Source: Pempheris klunzingeri (Eukaryota; Chordata; Actinopteri; Acropomatiformes; Pempheridae). Taken from it: DNA of 64,000 nt. Shown here in pieces: positions 34,693 to 46,812 of this stretch (the stretch's first letter is position 1; the number at the start of each line of letters is the position of its first letter). The stretch spans positions 10,822,415-10,886,414 of the forward strand of contig NC_092032.1 in assembly GCF_042242105.1 (NCBI RefSeq), in the 5' to 3' direction. The notes under the pieces were generated by a model. That model was not told the DNA's origin. It worked only from the letters and a program-made list of their open reading frames with translations, and searched no databases. The translations under genes and the position numbers were made by a program.

Positions 34693-36189
34693 TTACAGTC
34701 ACTTTACATTTGCTTCTGACTGTGTATTGCATTATTTTTTTTGTAACACCGCCTTTAAGTTGAGGAAATCAGCTTGAACTGCGTCCCATCTACGCAAAAG
34801 TTTTAAAGTCTAATGTGCATATGTAAATATGAAATATTATATCTTACTTTGCTGTACATAACACCCCCTTAACCTCATGTTTTATCTCATGCTTTAAGAT
34901 CTCAGTAGCGCCAGAATTCATACAACATCCTCAGGCAGTAGTGAGTTTATTCCTTGGAATATACTCCCAGCTGTTGTTAAGGAGGCTGGTTTGTGTATGA
35001 TGTTTAAATTTAAGCGCAAATATTTTGAAATATCGATTCTTTCCATATGAATGTTGATAACCTCTTACTGTATTTGAATTGAAATACTTAAGCTTAGTGG
35101 ATAAGTCATAGGGTCCAGCAGTTATATAGTACTCTACTGGGGATGGTCTTTATATGAAGCTGGGACACACTAGACGTCACCTCAGGATAATGCCTGTCAT
35201 AAAATGCACATTAAGGTAGTGAAGTTCAGCCGTGTCCTGAAGTGCGATCTGCTGGTCTACCCCTGTCTGCCATGTACCCTGATGGCTCCTCCTCTCCAGG
35301 TTAGAGAACCCCGTGCATCTCCAGTCTCTGTGTGTGTCTGGAACAGCTGGGCCTCCACCATATTTCAAGCTTTCCTGCCCAGAAGTCTCCCAGCACATCC
35401 TCCAAGCTTCCCCGTGCACTGACCCTTCCCTCTGACCCCTACCCCACCTACCTGGCACCTTGGACTTGGTATGATGTGAAGAAATGACTGTTCCTTGGAG
35501 GTATTTTATTAAAGTTTTTAACATTAGGTTTTTGAATTTCCTCTCTTTCGGTTTCCTCCATTTTTTTTCCTTATGCGCTCATTCAACTTCAGTTTATTTC
35601 ACCAGGATGATACCACACACCCTGGTGCAGTTGTTGGCCTGTAAAACCCTCTTTGTATGTGATGTTGGGCTTCAAATAAACTTGGCCTCACTTGACTTAA
35701 TATTCAAATGAAATGGCTGCTCGTAGTGATGAACCTACAAGGAATTATCATTGTGCAGCGAGACAGTCTGGCCCATAACTTTATTATTTTAGTTCAGTTT
35801 TACAGCATTGTGGTCCGTAGCTCTTTTCATATTAAAAACAAACTGTACACTACCTGCAAAGCACCAAATGGCACATGGACACAGTTATCAACCAGCTAAC
35901 GAACATAATAGAGTACTTAGCAGCTAAAGAGACAGATATTTCCCTCAGAAGATGGTAGAAACTGAAAACAGAGGTAGTCGAAAGTATATATTGAAACACA
36001 ACTTGAGTCAAGATCATGTTACACCATAATAAGCAACTGTTCTCAGCTTGGCATATCAACTTAAAAGCTAGCGATATGTCAGTGTTGGGTTATAACTTGT
36101 TTCCACTGCCTCCAAGTGGCCAAAAAACTCACTGGATATTGTTTGGATAAAAGTGTCAGCTAAATAAATGTAATGTAAAATGAATGCAA

Positions 36190-36252
36190 TTAAAGGAATA
36201 GTTTGACATTTGGGGGAAATATCTGTCTGCTTATTCGCTTTCTTGCCAAAAG
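36190..36252. mobile_element. inverted-repeat element, copy D (left end only)
   Basis: TTAAAGGAATAGTTTGACAT followed by TTGGGGGAAATATC and TTATTCGCTTTCTTGCC is the terminal sequence of the same family as copies A and B. The element is cut off after about 60 bases. Confidence 0.7.
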
Positions 36253-37689
36253 TTACCACTGATGGTTTACATTGTTTTTGTTCACAAGAAAGCTCCATAA
36301 GGAACCTTTAAGTTAAAGGTGAGCATGCTATTCTCCTTCACAGTGGTTCTTTGATGGTGTGAAAACTTCTGTTTTGTTTTTTTGTTAACTGAGATCATGT
36401 TTTTATTCTAGCACATTGTTCGCAGTGACTGCTATTCCCATCAGCTAAAATTACACCCCTTCCTCTAGTTCTATTGTTATTATTGGATGGGCCACGGTTC
36501 AGCAGAGTAGCAGTGTCCTTCCGAGGTATTTCTCAGCACTGTTGTAATGACAAACCTTTCTCTGCCCTCTGACCCACAGTGCTCTATCCCCAGACACACA
36601 GTAGCAGAGTGATTCCAGATGGAGGGAGTCTGTGGTAGGAAAGGCGTCGCCGTTAGAGCTTCATCACCACAATTCGACTTTCAATCACATTCTAGGGTCG
36701 TCCAATCCCAGTAAAACCAGTGATCAAAGAAGTTTTAAGTATTATGGATTGTGGAATATTTAGGGTTATGTCCACGCTTGCCTTTAATAGTTTCTATTTA
36801 AAAAGAGGTTTCCATATTTCACTGTGGCCTTTTTGACGGATGCAAACTCGCAGATTATCAAATCCATTACCTAAAACACTACCAGGTGTTATATGTAAGA
36901 GAGACGATTTTTCTTTTCCCTTCTTAAAGCTTTATAGCCTCTGTGAAAGTCATTCAGATCTACATGCAATGCGGTGTGTTTCTAATGATGGGTAGCGAGT
37001 CCACACTATCGAATGACTTCTCACCTAGTTACATTTCCCCTGTGCCAATAACACAGTCTGTGAACTTTCCTCAAAATCCAGTCCAACAAGTGTGGAGACG
37101 CTGATGGTATAAACAAGCCCATCAATAAGAAAAACAGGTGCTCTCTCAAACGCACTCCATTCACATGTCAGGATGCGTCAGCTGCCGTGATTGAGGTTGG
37201 TAGGAGAGAGAGGTGGTCTCAACACCGGTGACCTTTGTGAGGAAGAGACATGTCCAAAAACAGCTGTAGTCACCATAAAAAAACAAAAAACAGTAAAGAC
37301 ATCGATGATACAATCTGGAGCAGTGACTTTTTCTCTAATTCTCTCATATTTGGCAGGAGAAATCACAGGGAAAAGGTGGTCTTTTTCTGGACACGGGTCC
37401 AGATGGCGTCAAGTGTTGTGAGGACGCATATGCTCAACGAATTATGTAACATTACCTACTCTTAAAGTTCGTCAATGAGATCAGTTGGCAAAAATATCCT
37501 TTTCTTTTTCAATGGGTTTTCTGAATGCATGGTAAAAGTCTGAGTCACCAAATTTCCGTGAATCAGACACCAGCTGGATTAGTTTTCACTTCAGGGAGGG
37601 CAGAGCCAGCCAGATTGGGGTATATATTAGAGGTAAGAATTAGAAAGTGTTAGATGAGAAGATCAATACAACTCTAATGTCTCTATACA

Positions 37690-37965
37690 GCCAGCCAGTT
37701 TAGCTTTGCCTGTAAAACTACAACATGTCATATTTACAAGTTTATTTGATGTATGGAGTAGAAAAATTATGAGTTTGTGAGTTTCAAAGGTGTTGATAGG
37801 TAGATTTTGTCATCTTTGGACAGAGCCAGGCTAGTTGTTTCCCTATGTTTCCAGACTTTATGCTAAGCTAAGCTAATCGGCTACTGGCTATAGTTTCATA
37901 TTTACCATATAAAGAATGATATCAATGTTCTCCATCAATGTATTTCTCAAATGGAGTTTTTAGAT
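37690..37965. mobile_element. inverted-repeat element, copy C (central and right part)
   Basis: Contains CATCTTTGGACAGAGCCAGG, GACTTTATGCTAAGCTAAGC and ATCGGCTACTGGCTATAG in the order seen in copies A and B. The right terminus is eroded (TGTATTTCTCAAAT) and the left end is not recognisable. Confidence 0.7.
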
Positions 37966-39436
37966 TTTTTTAGACAGTTTAATGCAGAAATGTTACACAT
38001 TATACCTTTAAATACAGGCAAAAATATTGTTATCAACTATCCCATCTTATCCTCTTGAGTTGCTCATGCTAATTGTCATAATTATCTCAACATGCAATAT
38101 ACAGGTCTTTAACTAGGATGAAAAGAGTTTAGCAGTGTGATATTCTAATCTCTTTGTTAAAGTGTAAAAACCTAATTGTGCCAAAGGCATTGAAGCTTAA
38201 TTAATTTTAAAACATCAGTTCATGGAGTGTGACAGCAGAGGAGAGGAGGAAGGAGTATCAGCAATATAGTTTAATACGTTTTTTTGGAGATTTATTCCAA
38301 CAAAACAGTAAGTCTACAGCCACACTAGTGGCAACGTGAGACTGTTTCGGCACAGCGGTGGTTTGAGATAAATGCTAACATAATGTTTAGCATGTATAAT
38401 GCTAGTCACTATTTGGGTAAGTTGTGTTGAGATATTTCACAAGCTAAGTGAAAAGTCTGACATACTGGTGGTGCTACAGTAACAGCTGGGGAACCACAAG
38501 TCTTTAGGACTCATCCTCTGGGCACCATGAATATCTGTATCTTAGTTTTGAAGTTTAGATTGTCAAATCATTGCTTATTTATTCTTTAGCTCACAGTGAG
38601 CCTCAGTCTGTAATTAGATGACACAGATATATATCCATGTAAAAGCATTTTCCAAATTGTCGACTATTTGCTACCAGCAAGAAGTTATTTTTTGAACCCA
38701 CATATTAGTTGATCCGACAAATATGGTTCAAAATCTGGAAAGTGCAGACACCACAATATGTAAACACAGGCCAACTGTACATAAATATCTCAATTTAGCA
38801 TTCAGCTGCATCCAAGTGGCATCTAAGTGGGAATCCACGAACTGTCTGTTTTAACTGGAAGACTTTGGGCTCCAGATTTGCCTTAAATCCCCTCCAGCTG
38901 GACACAGAGGCAGCCTTTACACCAAGCACCACCCAGTGTGAAATGGATTATTTAATAAAGCTTTCTTTACTTAACGTATGCTTTATCCAATATTCTTCCA
39001 GACTCAGAGATAATACTTTAGTATGGGAAAGAGTCAGATGCTCTCTCCTGGCATGTTTTGATTTGGTTTAAAGTACACTAAATTGGGGATTTCCAGCCTT
39101 CTGAAATTTGTGAGTTTTATTGCGTTACTGTCCCTCATTCTGGGACTTTCGGTAATTTTTACACAATGTAACATATTCATTATGGGGAGTGGAGAAAAAT
39201 TAGATGTCTAGCCAAAAAAAGTAAAGTCAGTCACCCTGCAAGGAGAAGAGAGACCAGGCCTGGTATTTTTCCATCACTCTTGCTTATTAAACTATCATAG
39301 AAAAAAAAATGAAATGGTAAATCTGTTTCAACTCAGGAGCCACCATACTGCTACTGTCACATCACTGCTCAGAGATGAAGACTTGAATGAAATTCCAGTT
39401 TTGCTGCAGTTGATTTTTTCTTCTTTCGATACTGAG

Positions 39437-40002
39437 TTTAATGGAATAGATTGACATTGTAGATGTTTTTTCTTTCTTACCGAGAGGTAAATAAGATCGA
39501 TGTTATTCTCATGTTTGTATGGTGCGTATGACACTGAAGCCAGGAGATAGTTAGGTTAGCTTAGCATAAAGACTGGAAACGGGGGAAACAGTTACCCCGG
39601 CTCTGTCCGAACATAACGAAATCCACCAGCACCTTTAAAGTTCACTAATCTGGTTTTATAGGGGGTCATGTCCTGGTCTATTACTTACTGAAGTCTATAG
39701 TGGTTGCCTGGACAAACAACAAAACTTCAGAGAGCGACTTGATTTACACCTCAGTTGTTGTATTCATTAAACATAACAGCAATATATAATGTGTTAATTG
39801 GAGGATTTTGACGTCTTTGGACAGAGCCAGACCAGCTGTTTCCCCATTTTCAGTCTTTATGCTAAACAAATCCAAGTGGCTGCTGGCTGCAACCCTTAAT
39901 TTTATAGGTTACACACATGAGAGTGGTATTGATCAGCTCATCTAGCTCTTGGCAATAAAGTTCATGAGCGTATTTCCCAAAATGTCGAACTATTCCTTTA
40001 AA
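39437..40002. mobile_element. inverted-repeat element, copy A (full length, about 566 bp)
   Basis: Left terminus TTTAATGGAATAGATTGACA and the reverse complement of the right terminus, TTTAAAGGAATAGTTCGACA, match at most positions. A second inverted pair lies inside: AGCATAAAGACTGGAAACGG to CGGCTCTGTCC (39565-39610) against GTCTTTGGACAGAGCC to TCTTTATGCTAAAC (39810-39868). The structure is that of a fold-back, non-autonomous DNA element without an open frame. The transposase that mobilised it is not in the window. Confidence 0.8.
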
Positions 40003-41039
40003 TGACTCTGCCACCTCACCAATTAAAAGGTGTAATAATGTGTTTTGCATTATTTATTTTGTCTTCTTTTTGAGATTGGAACCATTTTCAACACTAAAGC
40101 CAACCCAAAAGTTGGTTTTGTGCAGCTTCAATCAGAGAACCTGACTTTTTGGAAATTCAAGGTTACAACGCGGAAAACCGTATCCATCCTTCAAGTGCTC
40201 TAAGCCTGGAGTTGTCGGTCCATCTCTCCCCAGCATGTGCAGTGTCAGTGAGGTGACCCATGTCATCAAGAACAGGTTAAGGAAACACATTCCTGGAACT
40301 CAACCATATGTGGAGGAAAAGCAGTGGGTGGTAGTGACGTAAAACACGCTCAAAGACCGTACTATTAAGACCCCTGAACAACATTCCCTTCTTCTCTGCT
40401 TTCCCGCTCATCCCAGCCTCGCAGGTTGGACATATCAGGAGGCATTTTAAACACAAGATATTTGCAAGTACTTCAAAATTGCAGTAAAAGATGGTTTTAC
40501 GCATGTTTGGTTCAGCTGACATCTGAAGAATATTAGTGCGTCAAGATTTGCATCCTTTCAGTTTAGTCAGCTCAACACTACATGTGTTGGCTGTTCTTGT
40601 GTTTCGGCGAAATGGCTCAGAGAAGGTAAACAGGATGGACGTCACAGGTGTGAAACTCACCTCAGCTCACTGTCACGTTTCTTTGCAGCATAATGCATCA
40701 CAGAGTTTCATTGCTCAACAGAACAAATGCTGCACAACAGTCCTGACCATCGTTTAGCTTTCGTCTTTTTCTCTCATAAGAATACTGTTTTGAAAACTGA
40801 TACAGAAAATGTTTCACTGCATGAATGTTAACTACAACAACTGCTTCACGGTGTCTGGTTAGTGAGCTTTCACTGAACCCGAGTGTGTCCACGGCTGGTT
40901 CTTTTCCCGCATCTCTGTGATTCCCCATGGACGTAACTGACGTAACTCTGCCAGTGTTATTGCAAAGAGCCATTAGAGAGATGACGCAGCCTGGCACAAA
41001 GGCTGGTGTAGTAAAATGCATGCAGTTCACAGAGGAGCT

Positions 41040-41104
41040 CACACACGCACACTTGCACACACAGACACACATGCACTCACACACTCACACACACACACAC
41101 ACAC
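41040..41104. repeat. imperfect (CA)n microsatellite
   Basis: CA-rich over 65 bases, perfect from about 41085 to 41104. Confidence 0.95.
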
Positions 41105-41221
41105 CAAGGCATATTAAGTACAGTGAGAAAGAGAGATTGTTAAGTAGTCCTCTGAGGATTGCTGGCAGAACTCCCTTAAGCAGAGGGAGAGTGAAAAAAA
41201 TGAATTACATGTGAGATGGAT

Positions 41222-41223
<2 letters not shown>

Positions 41224-41260
<37 letters not shown>
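41224..41260. repeat. (TG)n microsatellite
   Basis: About 18 perfect TG units, 120 bases downstream of the (CA)n tract and opposite to it in orientation. Confidence 0.97.
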
Positions 41261-41263
<3 letters not shown>

Positions 41264-41478
41264 ACATCCCAATACTGGTGGGCCTGTGTGCAGACTACAG
41301 TACAGTTTTAGGAGATAACTAATTCTATGTAATGAATTAACGGATTAATGATTTTGTTGTAATTGTGACAGATAAGAGTAATTCATTTTCAGAAAAGATC
41401 CTTTTGTTCTTGTTCTGCGGCGGGGGGGCAAGTGAAGGTGAGAGCTACACGCTGGTTTTTTCATCCCTGTCTGGTCAT

Positions 41479-41526
41479 CATTATTATTATTGTTATTGTT
41501 GTTGTTGTTGTTGTTATTTGTTGTTA
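41479..41526. repeat. (ATT)n / (GTT)n trinucleotide microsatellite
   Basis: Four ATT units pass into six or seven GTT units; translated on the minus strand it yields a poly-Asn run that is not evidence of a gene. Confidence 0.92.
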
Positions 41527-44500
41527 GCAAAGTTAAAATACATCTCACCAGTAAGATTTCATTCTGTACAGAGTAATACTGATAATTTAGTTGTGGAAAC
41601 TGGTTCAGCATAACTGTGAAAATGGTTTTGTTTGCATTGTTTAAAGTTAATGTTCAGTGGAGATGAGTGCAGGCTTGCTTGCTATCAATATGTAACTTAA
41701 ATTGTTTAGCATTTGAGTAGTAGTCGCAGTAGCATTTGAAAAGGTTAAAATATTCTCTGTTTAGCACTTTCACTAATAAGAATTATATACATGGGAGTTA
41801 TAATGACTGTTTCTGAAATTATAATCCCATCTGTATTTTTGTATATGCTTTATCACATGACTCATCATTTGGAGAGTTTCACTGTCATCATCTCATCTCA
41901 CTGGCAGAACTACTTCTTGTATAAAGCAGTCCTCTCAGTGTATAAACCAAAATAATTCTCATGCCTCTGTTTACAGTTCAAACCAATTTATTTTACATTT
42001 ATGACATTTGGAGGCAACGCAATCCAAAAGTGAAAGTATTCACATCATGTAATTTACTGTTGGGGAAAATATTTGGACTTGGTCAATTATGCAGCCTTTA
42101 TTTCAACATGTGTCATCAACATTGAAACCCATAATAGTTTTAAGTAATTTGGCAGCTTCTTTACACAGTGTGACCCCTCTGACCTTTTCAGTATTACTGC
42201 ACACTAATCTTTGACAGAAAGTGAAACTCAGGAAGCAGGTTGTTGCTGGTTATATTTGTGCAGTAATAATCCATTCACTAAGCCAGTATGCTTTAGTGGA
42301 ATGGAAATAAAAGTATCCAGTACAATACATCATCCAACCCAAAATCAAAATAATGGTTACCCGCATTTTAGGCACACACATTTAATTACCTGATACACAA
42401 TCCCTGCCTTACCTCATTTTACCCCTTGGTTGTCCATTTTTACTTTCCTCAACAAGATGCGGATTCCCCCTCCAAGACAAAAATACTATCCAACTGTGTA
42501 GGTGTTTCCTTTTGTTTATGTGGAGCGTTTCAGTTTCACCTCGTTCAGTTCATGATGGGATTTATTTTGCTTTGGCTCGTGCCCTGACCCGCTGCTATGG
42601 GCGCAGCTCCTGCTGCTGGTTAGCCTGTCGCTGTCTAGGTGAGCAGCAGAACACGAGACAGCGGTCACAGCTGGTGTCTGGATTGGCCTGGGAAGAACAG
42701 AACGAGGCAGGGGTGGAACAAGTAGTGGTCAAAAACTGGATCTGTTTAGGATGACTGAAATAAAACGCCAGAGCGCGAGGTGTGGGTGAGAGTGGCATTA
42801 TGGTGGACAATCCCTATTTCTTTGCTCCTCCTTTGTCTGCCTGCAGTTCATTTTGATTCACTGAAATATCTTTTTCTTTGCTAGAAAAAAGGAATGTTTA
42901 GTCATATCCCAAAGCATTATCCACTCCCTTCACAGTCTGAGTTCTGAGATCGGTGAAGAAGAGGACAGCAGTTCACATTACTGCATATTTCACTTAGTTA
43001 TCTAATTCACTCTAATGTCCATGATCCCTATTTCTTGCATTTCTCCATCTCCCTATTCACCTTTCCTTTGGGTGCACTTCATTTCCTTTGCACTTTCTTC
43101 CTTTCCCCTGTCCCAAGGTGAGTGTAGAGAGAGGAATGATGGATGAGAAGAACAACAGCCAGTGTTTGGTCCCATCTGACCTCAGTCCTGAAAGTTTGGC
43201 GAACATGGGCACTCAAATTCCAACTTGTACACACACACACTGCAGCACTGTGTATGCACAAATGTGTGTTATTAACACAGAAAAAAAAACACACAGAAAA
43301 ATCCCAGAGCGTGACATATATAGAGTATGATAATACAATCATATGGAGGCATGACTTAGATGGCTGTGCTGTATAATTTCCTGAAAGGTCCGACTCAGAT
43401 GACTGAAACGCTGCATTTACAGTTTGTTGGTTTGAGTGCAATTCCATATTAGTGCAAATGTTTGCTAGTACAGTACTGCCATCCAGAAATGGAGCCCTCG
43501 CACCAAAGCTCCAAAAACATAAAGCCCCCAATGTGGCCTTTCACTTCTCACCATGGATGCCATGGCACTAAAACAGAGGAACGCGTGGCTAATTTTCATT
43601 TCACTGACTGGTGGTAATTTCATAATTTTAAGCTGTTTTTTCAGTCAGATTCAAATGGAAACAGTGCAGCTCAGGTTCTTTCCAGGACTCACAGAATTCA
43701 TGTCTCCTAATCACTCATGTGACAAAAAAACCCACATCAGGATCCAAAGTTTAAAGCATCCCATGTTTCCTTTTGGCAGGTAAGAGATCTATAAAGAGTT
43801 TTAATGTTGTAATGTTATTGTGTTATGTTGTGTGTGTTTCACAATGTCAAATATATGATGCATGGAACGATTAAAAGTACTTTGTGGGACTAGTGTCCTG
43901 CTGGCTCTGCTGGATAAGGTGTGTGTTATGTGACCACCTGGCTACAGAAGTCCAGCTTATGACATATGTCACATGTCATTTTCTCTTCCTGCTTCCAACT
44001 GTCTCTGTTGCTCTCTATTTTATCTGTTAGCGAGTAATTACAAAAGCTATATCCTTTAAAAAAGTAACTGAATACAACAGAATAGTAGGTGGAGAAAAAG
44101 TGCTCTCTGTGGTTGAATTGTGTCGCCCCCCCCTGACTACACCCAGCATCCACGGGTATGACTGGGTTTGCTCAGAAGTGTGCTCGGTCGTCACCTATAA
44201 CCACACCCAATAGTGATGTCACGGTGTACCGACACCCCCTGGGCTTGTATCATATTGTATCCTTGAAACTAAAACGATCCTTGATGCTGGAAGTTGACAA
44301 CTGCGATGAAGACCGAGACAAGTAGCTGAAAGCACAGAAAAAGCCAATCAATGAACCTGCTGTGTGGAGTTCACTGACGTAGCAAAGTTCAAAATTCTGC
44401 CTTTTGGAGCCGGGGATGTGCAAAATGAGAGGCAGGTGTGATGTTTGTCAGCACGTCACCTTTTCATTATGAATGAGAACAGGATGATGTTCACTTGACA

Positions 44501-46790
44501 GCTCAAAGATGCACGCTCCCTCAAGGCCACTGCAGTGCTGCTAATCTAGAGCGACCATAAATAAACACACATCGGCTTGTGTGGTTAAAATCAGAATCAG
44601 CAGGCTTTAGTCCAGACCGAACCACCAAGTAGTCTGGCTCCTACACTGTCTCCCCCATAGAGTTTGGCAAGTAACTACAACAGATCACTGCACAACACAG
44701 TTTACAGTTAGATTAACCTGGTAATGTTGTGCAACTTCTTTGCTAACACTTGTGCTTTCTCTCAAACGATTTGGTAAAGAGACTCATATTTGAAGTCATC
44801 TCTTGTTCATTGATCCAAGCAGGTTATAAAAAGCTTTGTCCAACATGCACAATCTCCCTGAAAGCACCTCACAGGAAGAATTTTACTGCAAAATCGTTAC
44901 TATCACTTCCCCTGCCCTCGTAGGGTCATAGTTAGCACTTTATTTCTCTGGCTATTGCCTCAAGATTGAGGACTCAGAGCAGTGGAAAAAATGTCTCTCT
45001 CCACATGGTCGGTGTTAATGGGTTCAGGCTACTCAGAGAAAACAGACCTCTCTAATCCTCCATGGATACAGCCGTGTCAATAAAACCCTCTGCCATTTAA
45101 TGCCTCTCTTTGTAACAGTGAAATACTGCTGAGATACACGGCCAAACGAGAAACTTTAAAAGGCCGTTTTATTTTCAGTTGAGGCAGCATTTCTATCATT
45201 TCTACAAATCAACAGAATTGAAATTGGCATCAAATAAACAAACACAGAAGGGCCTGTGTATGGATCCCTTTGTTTCTGGTCAAAGGGACATTACCATGCA
45301 ATTTTCCTCATCTTTTCCCCGCAGATGTATTAACTTTGAAAGCCCAGTGCTGTGATTAGAGAACTGTTTCAGACAGAGATGGTAAGCATGGCATCGACCT
45401 TTGGCATCACAAAAAACCATTGAAAGAGCGACTGTGTTTATAGCATTTCTTCCATACATCATTTTGCCACTAAAGTCAACACACACAGGCCATTATGCTC
45501 AGAGGGACGCGGTTGTGATTTTGTTATTTCGATTGATTTATGCTGCATCCGTTCTTGGCCAATATTCGGTCGCACAGAAACCTATTGTTTATTCATTTAT
45601 TCTTTCCACAGCAGTATGTCATTGTGAGCATGTCAGTTGGATTACAGAAGGGTCCAGGAGAGAAAAGTGTTCACATTGAGACAGCAATAAGGATAAAGGC
45701 AGGTTTCCCGGGAAGCAGTTTTTTTAACGTGACTTGTTTTACAGTCGTCTCTCTTTTCATTTCCTTTGCGAACTTTGTTTTCTCCTCAAAATACTGTACT
45801 GCGCACCTCCTGTTGCCCTCCTCCTGTGGCCGTATCTACACCTCTCAGACATCTATAAAGCAAAGCAGACAGACCTTTAATCTTTAAGGCCATTGTTGTA
45901 TGGGAATATCTCAGTCGCTCTGAACCAAGGCCACCAAACATAATCAGTGTTGATGATATACAGTAAAATATGAGCTCCCCTGGTTGCTTTTGAATGCTGT
46001 GAGGCTTGGTGGATTGTTCATTTTGAAACAAGTGTTTCTCATTATGTCGAGTATTGTGCTTGGCAGGGAGGCCGCAGAAATCCTGCCAATGCAAAATCTG
46101 CTTTCCAGTGCCTGCTTAGAATACCATATATAGTTTCACCTGTTATACTGCTCAATTCTCAGAGATAATCCACAAAGTCAGCATGTTTTCATGTCTTTGT
46201 TAAGCTTCTAGAAGTATGTTATGGCTGATATCCCATGTACAAAAAATTGTATCATGCATGTACAGTGTGCAAGTGTTGTTTTGGATATTTTTTTAAAGTT
46301 CAGATACAGAGCATACTCCTATGAGCTCTACAGTTTGTCCCTGGTGAGTGTTACATTTTGCTGGTAGTACTGTAGGCACTACTTTTTGACCTCACTTAGC
46401 ACTTGCGCGCAAAAGGAGCCATTCATGGAACATCAGGTAGAAATGCTGAGCAGGTCGTAGTTGAAAATAAGGATTTCAACTAATGTAATTTTGTAAAGAA
46501 TTTTGTGCCTTCACTGTAAGAACATAATAAGACTGATAATAAAGAGCCTGAGGTTGGGTTTGAGAACCTCATTCAGCTCTGCTCCCGGTGAAGCTTCTTT
46601 TCTGGCCGCCATCTTGAAAATAGCAAGTTGGTTTGTAACAGAGACGTGGAATTTGTGACACACTGATGAGAGTATTCCAGCTTTGACTCATCTCTGCAAA
46701 TTGAGTGTCTCTTTGAAGATATGTGGACATTTAAAGAACCATATCACCAGTTACACAGGCAACAGTCACAGCAAGAACATCAGAAGTTAT

Positions 46791-46812
46791 CACACACACA
46801 CACACACACACA
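46791..46812. repeat. (CA)n microsatellite
   Basis: About 11 CA units. Confidence 0.92.

Larger units (their letters stand above)
28030..36185. other. gene-poor DNA
   Basis: No exon was supported. It contains the GGGCAGGGTA array (29744), a probable repeat at 33440-33665, and a short (CA)n (34675-34692). Open frames are at most about 130 codons, have no recognisable domain and usually overlap others on both strands. Confidence 0.5.

Noticed and set aside
41345..41611. A minus-strand frame with a poly-Asn tract
   Set aside because: Created by the (ATT)n/(GTT)n microsatellite.
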